From Pocillopora verrucosa (Eukaryota; Cnidaria; Anthozoa; Scleractinia; Pocilloporidae): 64,000 nt of DNA. Below the pieces are notes generated by a model. That model was not told where the DNA came from and did not search any database. It saw nothing but the letters and a program-made list of their open reading frames with translations. The position numbers were made by a program, and so were the translations under genes. Position 1 is the first letter of the stretch. The number at the start of each line of letters is the position of its first letter. The stretch lies in the NCBI RefSeq assembly GCF_036669915.1, contig NC_089313.1, forward strand, positions 8,836,193 to 8,900,192, read 5' to 3'. Below are positions 23,459 to 34,200 of this stretch, piece after piece.

Positions 23459-24469
23459 TCACATAATGGATTCCACTCGATTTGAGGCGAATCGGTGACG
23501 CTTTCTAAAAAATACTCGACTCGAGCGACAACAGCAACAACAGTAACTTCGCAGGTTTTCTCGAAATTCTCGGCTGAAAAATGCATAAATTACAGGATTT
23601 ATCGAAGAACTTGACATCTGCGCTAAATAACTAATAATTTGCAATACGAAGAACTTTTCATCGAAAACTCCATACACGGTGAGCAAGTCTACAAAGAACT
23701 TTGGTCCCCAACAAAATACGAGGCCACAAACGGCAATAATCATCAAGCGAGTGGACTTCACTTTACGTTTAGCAACAGCGATGTGAATTTTACCGTTTTT
23801 GCTTCTCTTCCACAAACTAAAAGCAATCTTTGTATAGGCAAAGAAAATATAGATGAAAGGAATAACGAATGCCAGAATAAAGTATGTCGTTCTTGACAGC
23901 TTTGTTCTCCAGTCTGCAGGCATGTGACAGAAAATTATTTTTTGGCATGTTCCATTACGCGGACTGGTTCCTTTTGGGCAAAAAACTTCAGTGTATGTCC
24001 TCGCGCTAAACAAGAAAGGTAGTGACGTTACGAGTGCATAGATCCAAATGGCGGCAGTGAGTATAAGGTACACTTTGGCACTTCTTGGAGCGAGGCTCTT
24101 GAAAGGTCGCATAATGTTTCTGTACCTATCCCAGGCAATCGCAAGCATACTGTTAAATATAGCTGCGGCACAAGCGAGATCAAGACTCGTAAGAATCTTA
24201 CAAGATAAAGAGGTTCCCCTATGGCCATGAATTTTCCAAACCAACGGAATCGTTGTGTGAAATAATAAATGAGTAACAGACAAGTGGAACACCAGAAAAC
24301 AAGAAATATTTTGTCGTATTCTTCCGCCTCGAAGCAAGACATACACCACCGTGACGTTAAGAACTGCACCGCTGGTAAACAAAGCCTTGTAGAGAAACCA
24401 AATGGTGACAAGGTCTTCCCGATATTCAGCTTTGGCGATTTTTGTCAAGTTGAAGAATGTTCGATTCAT
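23459..24469 (-). CDS. Rhodopsin-class G protein-coupled receptor, single exon
   Basis: The 336-residue frame is complete from ATG to TAA-type stop. Seven hydrophobic segments lie at about 24-46, 54-78, 91-113, 131-152, 194-217, 240-262 and 273-297. Class A marks are WDRY at 113-116 at the end of TM3, FCWGP at 252-256 in TM6 and NPVIY at 291-295 in TM7. Cys90 and the extracellular-loop cysteines (164, 175 or 181) can form the usual disulphide. The N-terminus has N-glycosylation sites (N2 and N7). Five consecutive Cys at 310-314 after helix 8 suggest palmitoylation. It would sit in the plasma membrane and couple to G proteins; the ligand is unknown, though the FCWGP/NPVIY pattern is common in peptide- and amine-type receptors. 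TM2 has His67 where class A normally has the sodium-binding Asp (2.50). There is no intron, as in many expanded cnidarian GPCRs. Confidence 0.9.
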   Translation of the reverse strand: MNRTFFNLTKIAKAEYREDLVTIWFLYKALFTSGAVLNVTVVYVLLRGGRIRQNISCFLVFHLSVTHLLFHTTIPLVWKIHGHRGTSLSCKILTSLDLACAAAIFNSMLAIAWDRYRNIMRPFKSLAPRSAKVYLILTAAIWIYALVTSLPFLFSARTYTEVFCPKGTSPRNGTCQKIIFCHMPADWRTKLSRTTYFILAFVIPFIYIFFAYTKIAFSLWKRSKNGKIHIAVAKRKVKSTRLMIIAVCGLVFCWGPKFFVDLLTVYGVFDEKFFVLQIISYLAQMSSSSINPVIYAFFSREFRENLRSYCCCCCRSSRVFFRKRHRFASNRVESIM

Positions 24470-25214
24470 TTTCTTTTTGGCAAAAAATTCCTCTAAAAAA
24501 TCCCAGAAGCTCGAAGCTTCACATCAAAACTGGCTCAAAACCCACAAATTTTCACAGTGAGGCTTTTTCAGCTTTGTTGAACAGTTTCGTGATCAGCTCA
24601 CTTCTGAAAGCGGAACAAAAACTAAATAACATATAACGAGAATCAAAGGACAGAAGAAATAAACATTTGACTTAATAAAAAGCTATTTTTATAACAGTGC
24701 CGCCAATCAATTCGTAAAAAAAGTAATTTCCAAATGCATGGCCACAGGATGTTCATTTTCTCATTTGCCATAATTTTTGACAGAAGACGTTCAATAAATA
24801 TATTAAAAAGCTTTTAAAGATTGTCACATCACATCACATTACCTGTATCTCACCTCGGTTTACAAGAGTAGCTGTATAGCTAATTTCTCCGAGAAAGAAA
24901 AAAAAACAGAAAACAGAACGTCTGCTTTAAGACTCGAAGTATATTGCATTCACTGAATAGAATATTGGAAATAAAGTAACTTCAGGGTAGAATAACTAAT
25001 TTATGATGTCCGCATGTTTTTTAAATTAAAGTCTTAACTAATTATCTTTGAACAATAAAGGCTTGCCTGCAATCGACAGATGAACATGAAACTCCTAGGG
25101 AGAATACATAAAAGTTTATCCTCAATAATATTTATGAAACTCAGAAGACGGACGAAAAAAAAATCCGAATTTTGCACACCATTGTATTTCAGACACTAGA
25201 TTCACCGTGAGACT
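24470..25214. other. 5' flank of the GPCR gene, no gene seen
   Basis: AT-rich sequence that would hold the promoter of the minus-strand receptor gene. No reliable core promoter element could be picked out. Confidence 0.4.
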
Positions 25215-25810
25215 ATGTTTACGACTGGTTCACCAAAGGCTAAGAAAACCAGAGAGGCCAGACCGGTCAACGGTCAGGCAAGATGGAGGATCGATGTCTC
25301 TGAGATTTGTTGAATTTTCCTCGAAATTTTATCGAATCTTAAGTGTTAGTCTATTTGTGCCATATGCAATGCCAAACCTAACAACAGAAAAGCTCGAAAA
25401 ATTTCTTAATGACAAACTGCGTCCACTAAGTGAGTAGCTTAAACAAGCGTTGAAGTCAGTCTCTTCGCTGAATACAAAATATGAAAACATCCAAGAGACT
25501 CAGACGAAGCTTGAAAAGGATAAAGAGGCCCTATCGAAGGAAAATGGAAGCCTTAAAGCTCAGGCATTGAGTACAGCCAATTATTTAAAGTAAGTTAAAA
25601 AGAACGCCCCGAGGAAGACACTAATTACATTATGATTCAGTTAAGCGAGAAAATCGGTGTTCCAACGGAAAGGAAAGACATCTCAGTTAGCCATCAAATA
25701 CCAAGTGCAAGAAGCTCGGTGGATCCTGCTATGATTGGGGACCTTAAGATACCCCGAACGCGGCCTAGGAGGACGGCAATCGGAAAGAAGGTCACAAGGT
25801 TTTGAATTTA
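25215..25810 (+). pseudogene. Decayed retrotransposon ORF1-like coiled-coil remnant
   Basis: Broken frames read MFTTGSPKAKKTREA (from 25215), then MPNLTTEKLEKFL (from 25369) and, after a TAG, a long charged helix (KYENIQETQTKLEKDKEAL). A segment near 25665-25720 reads IGVPTERKDISVSHQIPSAR, which resembles the 'DI..SHR.P' core of coiled-coil plus RRM-like ORF1 proteins of L1/L2-type elements. There are several stops and frame changes. No EN or RT of the same element follows within the next 0.5 kb, so this is an isolated fragment. Confidence 0.5.
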
Positions 25811-26268
25811 ATTTGCATAAATGTCACGCCACTTGACGGCCTCCACCTCAGTTGCGGCGGCGACAAAGTTCATTTTGGCGGCTTCTCAGAGAGGGGAGTT
25901 TTGCTACTTTTTCCGTTAAAATAACATGATTTGCTAATTTCTAAACCTTAATATAAGGAAATAGATTCAATTTTGTTTTCATAATTAGGGTTTAGCGTGT
26001 CTATAGAGGGACAAGTCTTCAGAAAGGAATCCAAAAAGCAGGTAAATTTCCTCGCACCACAGTATTGCTCTATTTCTTATTTTAACCTTGATTTTTATCT
26101 TGTGAAACTAATCAGCGGCAGGTTAAGACCGCTCTAGAGAATGATTTTGCATTATTTGTAACGAAAATAAACGGTGAGGATTTTATACTCACCATCTTTC
26201 TTCAACTCTTGTTTCAATAAAAATGGTGCCAAAGGTTTAATTGAAATTCTACTTTTTCTTCCTTTGGT
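25811..26268. other. Spacer without a gene
   Basis: AT-rich sequence between two remnants, with no supportable feature. Confidence 0.4.
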
Positions 26269-26905
26269 GTGGTAATGGAATGGACAAACAACCACGAACT
26301 TGCTCTTCCTCGGGAGGTTTTGTTACTGGCACCGTATTGTCACAAAGCGAGGACAGCTGAAAGGGGAAAAGTGTGGCAAACAATGGCAGACAACCTTAAT
26401 TCGCACGCTACATTGAGGTTTCTTGTCACAAAGAAATGGGTAATGGAGGATCGTAAGCTTTTACTGGACAAGTATCGGACAAAAATGCAGAAGGAATGGA
26501 AAGATAGTGGAGTGGAAGTAGAGGAAACAAAGCTGGACCAAGCCCTCGAGGAGATCAACGAGAAGTGGAAAGCAGCGGATGAACAAGATATATCATTGCT
26601 GAATAACACTGTAAAAAGACAGATGAAGACAGAGTGATGGGAGAGGACGTCCAAAAAAAGGCGTGCGAAAAGCTGGGTAAAACGATGAAACAGAAAGGAG
26701 AAGGTGAGGGTTCGTCAGAGCGGAAGAAGAAAAAGGTCAAGAAAAGGTGGAAATGATACAATAGAGTTTCTGAAGGAAAAAGCAAACATTGATATGGCAA
26801 TGAAACAAGAAAAATAGAAAGCGAGAAAGGAAGAGCACGAGCGACAAGCAAGGCTTTACGAGCTAGCACTTGCCAATCAACAACTGCAGCAGCAACAGAG
26901 CACGA
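26269..26905 (+). pseudogene. Myb/SANT-like DNA-binding family gene remnant
   Basis: The frame 26269-26637 reads WTNNHELALPREVLL, then RGKVWQTMADNLN and VEDRKLLLDKYR-type helices, the pattern of the Myb/SANT-like or trihelix domain that is abundant in cnidarian genomes (W at the start of helix 1, W before helix 2). A stop at 26635-26637 is followed, in other frames, by the expected Lys/Glu-rich tail (KKKKVKKRW, NDTIEFLKEKA) and a Gln-rich end (LYELALANQQLQQQQ) near 26885. Stops in that tail make it a pseudogene. This family is often transposon-associated, but no partner transposase is adjacent. Confidence 0.5.
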
Positions 26906-26929
26906 CTTACCATTGCAGAAACTGTGCAA

Positions 26930-27770
26930 TTTTGGTATTTCTGGTGCACTTTTGAACTGGTGCCATGATTACCTCACCAACAGAGAAGAAAGAGTTGTGA
27001 TCGACGGAGTGAAGTCTTCTAGTGCTCCATTCCGTCAGGTGTACGTCAGGGCTCATTACTGGGCCCCTTGTGTTCAGTGATTTTTATGAGTGACCTGCCT
27101 GAAGTTGTTGCCCCAGGGAACTCTGTGTCATTATACGCTGATGACTGTAAAACATCAAGGGTGATTAACTGCCCAGCTGATCATTTTCTGTTTCAGACCG
27201 ATATTGATAACATTTACAGTTGGAGTCAGCAAAATTGTATGGATTTTAATGTCAAGAAATGTAAGCTTATGCGAATCTGTAAAAAAAGGTCTCCCTTTCT
27301 CTCTGACGTACATTTCAATAATAGCACTATGAAGTTAACACCTGAATTCTGTGATCTTGGACTGGTCACAAACTGCAATCTCTCTTGGAACAATCACATT
27401 AATGAGATAACAAGCAAGGCCAACAAGATCCTGAGACTCATTAAGAGAACTTGTGGAGGTCTTGCTTTAGTTAAGTCTCAACTGAAGTTTTTCTCTGTCG
27501 TGTGGTTCCCATATCAAGCAAAAACTGAAGTTGGAACGAATACAGCGTCGAGCAACTAATTTTTTTCTAAAAACCACTGATGAATACCAGAGAGAAAAGC
27601 TAAGCTTGCTATACTTAGAACAAAGGAGGTTTTTGTTTGATGTTTTATTCCTTTACAGAGCTTCAAATGGCCATATAAACATTAACTTATCCATTTACGT
27701 CCAGTTTTCACAGAATCCGATCAATACATGCTACGAATAAAAGATGACTGTACACTAAAGAAAAACTATG
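26930..27770 (+). pseudogene. Non-LTR reverse transcriptase, 3' fragment
   Basis: Starts abruptly at KLCNFGISGALLNW, runs through a damaged SVPQG-type box (about 27030-27065) to the catalytic SLYADDCKTS near 27135, and continues as SWSQQNCMDFNVKKCKLM and SWNNHINEITSKANKI. After a frame change near 27530 it reads LERIQRRATNFFLKTTDEY to about 27740. It is 5'-truncated, which is typical of non-LTR insertions, and is a different family from the SGNH/EN/RT elements here. Its start lies directly against the Gln-rich end of the Myb/SANT-like remnant, so the two probably abut by insertion. Confidence 0.8.
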
Positions 27771-27794
27771 CAAGAACTAACACAGGAAGAAATC

Positions 27795-27995
27795 ACATGT
27801 TTCCGTATTTCTGAAACGTGGCGGAAACATGCAACTCCATGTTTCCGTTATGTTTACGTCTTACGGAAACGTGAAAATTAAAGTCTACGTGTTTCCGTCA
27901 CGTTAACGGAACGGAAATGCCAAGTCACGTTTCCGTCATATTTAAGCCAGCACATTTCCGCCGTTGTTCGTTTCCGTCATGTTTCTGCAAACGGA
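27795..27995. repeat. GTTTCCG/CGGAAAC-rich dispersed repeat, copy 1
   Basis: The word GTTTCCG and its complement CGGAAAC occur many times in both orientations over 200 bases, giving short overlapping hairpins. A second copy in opposite orientation lies at 50570-50940. Both have 'acacagga.gaaat' followed by 'cgtggc.gaaacatg'. No coding capacity. Confidence 0.6.
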
Positions 27996-28039
27996 TTTGT
28001 AGTTTTTTGCTACATCTTACCAAAACACAAACGCGAGAT

Positions 28040-29730
28040 GGTTCTTTGAACAACAAGGAATCTTAATGCGACAGCTGTGTTATTTAATCCGGTTAGGCCA
28101 AATGAGACAGTTGTGTGACTTAGGTCGGTTGGTGCCAATGAGACAATTGTGTCATTTGATCTGCTTGACCCAAATGAGACGAGTTGTGTCATTTGATCTG
28201 GTTACCCAAAGAAGACAGTTGTGTGCACTGAGCTGGTTGGGCCAAACGAGACAGCCAAAATTAGACATTGTATTATTTGAGCCAGTTTAAGGCCAAATGA
28301 GACAGTTGTGTGATTTGCGCCAGCTGGGCCAAATGAGACAGTTATGTAATTTAAGTTGGTTGGGCCAAATGAGACCACTGTGTCATTTGATGTGGTTGGC
28401 CCAAGTAAGACAAGTTGGTTCTTTGAACAACAAGGAATCTTAATGCGACAGCTGTGTTATTTAATCCGGTTAGGCCAAATGAGACAGTTGTGTGACTTAG
28501 GTCGGTTGGTGCCAATGAGACAATTGTGTCATTTGATCTGCTTGACCCAAATGAGACGAGTTGTGTCATTTGATCCGGTTACCCAAAGAAGACAGTTGTG
28601 AGCACTGAGCTGGTTGGGCCAGTTGTTGTGTGATATGAGCCAGTTGGGTCAGGTGAGACAGTTGTGTGATTTAAGTCGATTGGGCCAAATGAGACTGTTG
28701 TGTCGTTTGATTTGGTTGGCTCAAATGAGACAAGTTGTGCCAAATGAGACAGTTGTGTGATTTAAGTCGATTGGGCAAAACAAGACAGTTGTGTGATTTG
28801 AGTCAGATGAGACGGTTGTGGGATTTGAGCCGGTTGGGCCAAATGAGACAGTTGTGTCACTTGATCAGATTGGGCAAAATGAGACAGTTGTGTGATTTGT
28901 GCTGGTTGGGTCAGATGAAGCGGTTGTGGTATTTGAGCCAGTTGGGCCAAATGAGACAGTTGTGTCATTTGATCTGATTGGGCCAAACGAGGCAGTTGTG
29001 TGATTTGAGCCAGTTAGGCCAAATGACACAGTTGTGTGATTTAAGTCAGTTGGCGGTTGTGGTTGGCCCAAATAAGACAAGTTGAACCGGTTGTGCCAAA
29101 TGAGACAGTTGTGTCATTTAATCTGGTTTGTCCAAATGAGACAGTTGTGTGATTTGAGCCGGTTGTATCAGATGAGACAGTTGTGTGACTCGAACCAGTT
29201 GGGCCAAGTGAGACATTTCTGGGATGTGAGCTGGTTAGGCCAAAAAGAGACAATTGTGTCATTTGAGCTGGTTAAGCCAAATGAGACATTCATGTGAGTG
29301 GAGTGGATTGGGCAAAATGAGACATTTCTGAGACAGTTCTGTGATTTGAGCCAAATGACACTGTGGTGTGATTTGAGCCTGTTAGGTCAAATGAGACAAA
29401 TGTGTTTTGAGCCAGTTGTGTCATTTGATTAAGCTGGGCCAAATGAGACAGTTGTCTGATTTGAGCCAGTTGGTCCAAATGAGACAGTTGTACAAATTGA
29501 GCCGGTTGCACCAAATGACACAGTTGTGTCACTTAATCAAGTAGGGGCAAATTAGACAGTTGTGTGATTTTAGCCGGTTGGGCCAAATGAAACAGTTGTG
29601 TGATTTGAGTAGGTTGGATTAAATGAGACAGTCGTGTCATTTAATCCGGTATTTAATCCAAATAAGACAGGTGTGCCATTTGAGCCACTGTGGCCAAATA
29701 ATATAGTTGTGTGATTGAGCCAAAAAGTTG
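28040..29730. repeat. Minisatellite, about 36-40 bp units
   Basis: About 1.7 kb of head-to-tail imperfect units built on 'gccaaatgagacagttgtg' and 'tgatttgagccggttgg'. Unit length varies. Inside it, 28040-28243 is repeated almost exactly at 28417-28620 (377-base offset, two differences seen), so a higher-order duplication exists. Open frames on both strands are by-products of the repeat. The array fades out near 29730. Confidence 0.9.
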
Positions 29731-29758
29731 TTATACCAGTTGAGGATGAGCCTACTTA

Positions 29759-29773
29759 CCCCCCCCCCCCCCC
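29759..29773 (+). repeat. Homopolymer run of 15 C
   Basis: An uninterrupted C-tract just after the minisatellite. It may be length-variable or a sequencing weak point. Confidence 0.9.
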
Positions 29774-30452
29774 GCCTTCTTAAATAAAAAAAAACAACAA
29801 CGTCAGGTACACAACTTTCTGAATTTCAGGTAGTAGACCTGTAAATTGTCTTTATTAGTTCCACCAGTCACCAACAATACAAAAAAAAAACAAAGAAATT
29901 GTCAGTAAATCTAACAGAATCAAAAGAGCAAAAACACCACTGAAAAGCCTAAGAAAGGCAAAAGCGAACGGCGAATGGCTAAGAATAAAATGTACATTTC
30001 CTTATTTGTTAACCGAAGTATAGTAAAAGGAACTCATTGATAACAACATTAATAATTAATCCCGTACAAGGCCTTATAACATTGTCAATGTTCAATGAGT
30101 GTCACACAACACCAATTACCTAACAACTCTGAACTGCCTTTGGAGGTTTGGATAATTCAAAAGTTATAAACTCCCAACTGAGTTTGGTTTGTATAACTGT
30201 CAATTTAAAAATCTGAAGTTCTGCCAATCTCCCTCATTTGTAGATGACACTAAGTGAACACGAAAAAAGTAATTTATCACTCTCAAGAGTAATGTTTCTC
30301 ATAAGTACATCATTATTGTGGTTCGGTATTATCCCTGGTTTAAATTTTCCTTTGTTTCAAACTCATCAACAGATATTATCATATCTAAACACAAAGTACA
30401 ATAAAATTTAAAGCAAGGTTAAAATTGAACCACAAAAGCCACACATAGTTAC
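29774..30452. other. AT-rich spacer
   Basis: No gene or clear repeat seen between the minisatellite and the LTR element. Confidence 0.4.
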
Positions 30453-30457
30453 CTAGC

Positions 30458-30616
30458 TGTAGTGTTTCTGACAGCTGCCAATCATAATGTTCGGAATGCA
30501 CACGCGGTCCTTATGAAGAGAAGCTATTCTGTAGTCGGGTTTCGTCTCACAGGTTGATTAAATATCGTTGTGTTTCTACCGAACGTCTCAGTGGTTATTC
30601 AGCCGTAAACACCACA
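30458..30616 (+). repeat. 5' LTR, 159 bp
   Basis: Begins TGT and ends ACA. Differs from the 3' LTR at two sites (cgcGgtcc/cgcAgtcc and ctaCcgaa/ctaTcgaa). It contains the promoter and R/U5 of the element; no individual sites can be called. Confidence 0.93.
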
Positions 30617-30634
30617 TCTGGCGACGAGGATTAT
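30617..30634 (+). promoter_or_regulatory. Presumed tRNA primer-binding site
   Basis: The sequence directly after the 5' LTR (tctggcgacgaggattat) occupies the usual primer-binding position. The tRNA was not identified. Confidence 0.4.
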
Positions 30635-30743
30635 TCATAGAACACACACACAACAAAACCAAAAGGATTTAACGGGATTTCCGAAGTGATTTTCACAGAA
30701 AAATCCAAAGCGATCTCCGAAGCATTTTTCCCGCGTAAACATC

Positions 30744-31268
30744 ATGGCCATTTCTCTACCAAACTTTCCACCGTTTGAAGTTCACCTCGATGGAAATGCA
30801 GGCCCAAGATGGAAGAAATGGTTAGGAAGATTCGAGAGACTAACTATTGGAATGGGAATCTCCGATGATACGCAGAAGAGAGCCCTTTTGCTGCATTACG
30901 GCGGTCCAGAAGTCGACGAGATCTTCGACACGCTTCAAGACATCGGTGGAGACAAAGACTACAAAAAGGCCGTCGAGAAACTAACTGCTCACTTCTCTCC
31001 GCAAGTCAACGTAACGTACGAAGTGTACAATTTCCGGCAAGCCAAGCAAAAAGACGGAGAAAACCTTGACTGTTTTCACACACGCTTGAGAAGCCTAGCG
31101 AAGACCTGCGATTTCACAAATCCAGACAAAGAAATCAAAGAACAGATTATCTTGAACTGTAAATCGAATTCCCTGCGGCGCAAAGCTCTGCGAGAAGACC
31201 TCGACTTAGCCGGCCTCATGAAAGCTGGTAGAGCCTTAGAATTAAGCGAAATACAAGCAAAGGAGTAA
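30744..31268 (+). pseudogene. gag (capsid part), interrupted
   Basis: The 174-codon frame starts with an ATG in good context and reads as a retrotransposon capsid (MAISLPNFPPFEVHLDG, then WKKWLGRFERL, YGGPEVDEIFDTL and a FRQAKQKDGENLDCFHTRLR segment resembling the capsid major homology area). A TAA at 31266-31268 cuts it. The same frame then continues (ENHEQTVNAVKFKKRG), so the stop is probably a mutation, and a frame change near 31315 leads to the zinc knuckles at 31402-31503: CRNCGGPYPHKDSC and CTSCGKLNHFARVC. The knuckles are in the pol frame. The product would package element RNA. Confidence 0.8.
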
Positions 31269-31299
31269 GAAAATCACGAACAAACCGTAAACGCGGTAA

Positions 31300-34200
31300 A
31301 GTTTAAGAAGAGAGGAATCTCGACATATCCCAAAGGGAAACAGCGCCATCACTCGCTACGAGTCACGCAATCACAGCAACTCCCGAAAAGAGAATATTAA
31401 ATGTAGGAACTGTGGCGGACCATACCCTCACAAAGACTCCTGCCCCGCGAGGAACAAGAAGTGCACCTCCTGTGGCAAACTAAACCATTTTGCTCGTGTT
31501 TGTAGAACAAATCCACCTGAGTCAGCAAAACACGTCTCACATGAAGACACGGCCGAAAATGACGAATACGTATACACTATAGGCGGTGACAAGCAACCAA
31601 CTTGCCACGTCAGGATCGATGGAAAGCAAATCGAAATGATGGTCGACTCCGGTGCATCGGTCGATCTCATAGACGAACGCACCTTCAGGGAGTTATACCA
31701 ACGGACGGTACCAGAAGCCTCCAAGCGCAGAATTTTCTCCTACGGATCATCCACACCCCTACCTGTTCTGGGAACCATCGAAGCCGAAATATTCGTCAAC
31801 GCCAGCAGCACATGGACAACCTTGCACGTCATCAAAGGTGCTTCAGGAAACCTCCTGGGTTTTAACACTGCTACGAAACTTGGTGTGCTCAAGATCATCA
31901 ATCAAGTAAAACCTGACGAGACCAGTCCCCAGCCCCCCACTAACGGAGATTTGGAGAGCCTGTTTGGTGGAATCGGCAAAGTGCGAGGGAAAGTCATCAA
32001 GCTTCACATAGACACTAACGTTGCACCCAAACAACAACCACACCGTCGGATACCCTTCCATGTCAGAAAGGATGTCGAAATGGAGTTAAAGCGATTAGAA
32101 GAGCTAGACATCATTGAGACTGTAACGGGCCCAACACCCTGGGTGAGCCCTATTGTCATAGTCCCCAAGAGCTCTGGTGAAGTGAGAATATGTGTGGACA
32201 TGCGAGAGGCCAACAAGGCTGTTAAACGAGAAAAACACCTGATGCCGACCATAGACGATCTGGTTGCTGACCTCAATGGAGCGACAGTCTTCAGCAAGTT
32301 AGACCTTTCGTCTGGATACCACCAACTGGAGCTGGCCCCAGAGAGCCGCTACATTACCACATTCAGCACACACGTCGGACTCCGAAGATACAAGCGCCTC
32401 ATGTTTGGAATTAACGCAGCATCCGAGATCTTTCAGAACGCAATCGAAGAAATACTCACAGGCCTCCCTGGATGCAAGAATATGTCCGACGACATTATCG
32501 TTTATGGAAAAACTCAGAAGAAACACGATGAGAACCTCCGTGGTGTACTGGAACGGCTGAAACAACATGGCGTACGCCTGAACAAGGAGAAATGTTCCTT
32601 TTCAAGGAGTGAGATTAAGTTCTACGGACAGATTTTCAGCAAGAATGGAGTCAAGGCAGACCCTGCCAAGATCAAAGCGATCACTGACATGAACAAGCCA
32701 GAAAGCATCGGCGAGGTGAAGTCTCTGCTGGGAATGGCTCAATATGTGTCTCGTTACATTCCAAACTACGCTACGATAACTGCTCCCCTACGACTGTTAA
32801 CCAAGAAGGACAAGTCATGGCAGTGGGCCGACGAACAGCAACGTGCATTCGACAAGCTGAAAGACAGCCTGATCAAGAATCACGTGATGTTGTACTTCAA
32901 TCCAAGACTCAAGAGTGAAGTGATAGTCGACGCGAGCCCTGTCAGACTTGGAGGATTGTTGGTACAGGATGGTAAAGTTATCAGTTACGCTAGCCGAGCA
33001 CTCAGTGACGTCGAGAGCAGATACTCTCAAACGGAGAGGGAGATGCTAGGAGTAGTCTGGGCAGTCGAACATTTTCATCTTTATTTGTATGGATCAGAGT
33101 TCACCATTGCCACAGACCACAAACCACTCCTAGGTATCTTTAACAGTCACAAGCCAACGTCAGCGTGCATCGACAGATGGAAGCTGAGGCTCATGCCTTA
33201 CAACTGCCAACTCACCTATCGACCTGGCAAGGACGCAGAGAATCCAGCCGATTTTATGAGCCGCCATCCAAGTAACATAGAAAGCAAGGAGAGCAGCATT
33301 GCAGAAGACTACGTGAACTATGTATGCAACCAGGCAGTGCCAAAAGCAATGACGCTGCAAGAAATCAAGTTAGAGTCGGAGAAGGACGTTTCGCTCCAAG
33401 CACTTATCAAGGCCATCGAGACTGACAATTGGACACATCCCGAAGTACAGGAGTACAGAAATGTGAAGGACGAACTGTCGGCCTACCAAGGAATTGTACT
33501 GAGAGGAAACAGGATTGTAGTCCCAAAAGTACTGAGAGGCAGAGCTGTAGACCTAGCACACGTTGAACACCAAGGAATGGTAAAAACAAAACGCCTCATC
33601 AGAGAGAAAGTGTGGTTTCCTGGTGTAGACAAGATGGTTAAGGAAAAAGTCGACAGCTGTTTACCATGCCAAGCAACAACTACTAGTAAGGCAGACCGAC
33701 TCGAACCTCTAAAGATGACACCGCTACCAAACGCCCCCTGGAAAGAACTTGCGATGGACTTTCTTGGACCACTCCCTTCAGGAGAGTACCTCATGGTCGT
33801 CATAGACGAGTACAGCCGTTTCCCAGAAGTTGAAATCGTCACATCCACTTCTGCTAGATCCACCATCCCAAAGCTTGACTCAATCTTCGCTCGACAAGGA
33901 ATTCCTGATGTCTTAAAGAGTGACAACGGACCCCCCTTCAATGGCGCGGAATTCAAGAACTTTGCTGAGCATCTGGGTTTTCACCACTGCAAAATCACGC
34001 CTCTCTGGCCAAGAGCTAATGGCGAAGCGGAACGTTTCATGAAGACACTAGGGAAGTGCGTGAGAGCCGCTACCGTTGAGCACAAGAGCTGGAAACAAGA
34101 ACTCTACAAGTTTCTACGACAGTATCGGGCGACACCTCATTCGACCACTGAAATTTTGCCGTGCGAAGCACTTAATCACAGGAAGCTCAAGACTACGCTA

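Noticed and set aside
28040..29730. Overlapping open frames on both strands (for example RQLCDLSRLGQM-like and QLSHLAQ-like repeats)
   Set aside because: They arise from the minisatellite itself; unit lengths vary, frames switch and no start, domain or splice signal supports a protein.
28040..29730. Possible CRISPR array
   Set aside because: Repeats are imperfect, contiguous and without unique spacers, and the sequence is animal nuclear DNA.
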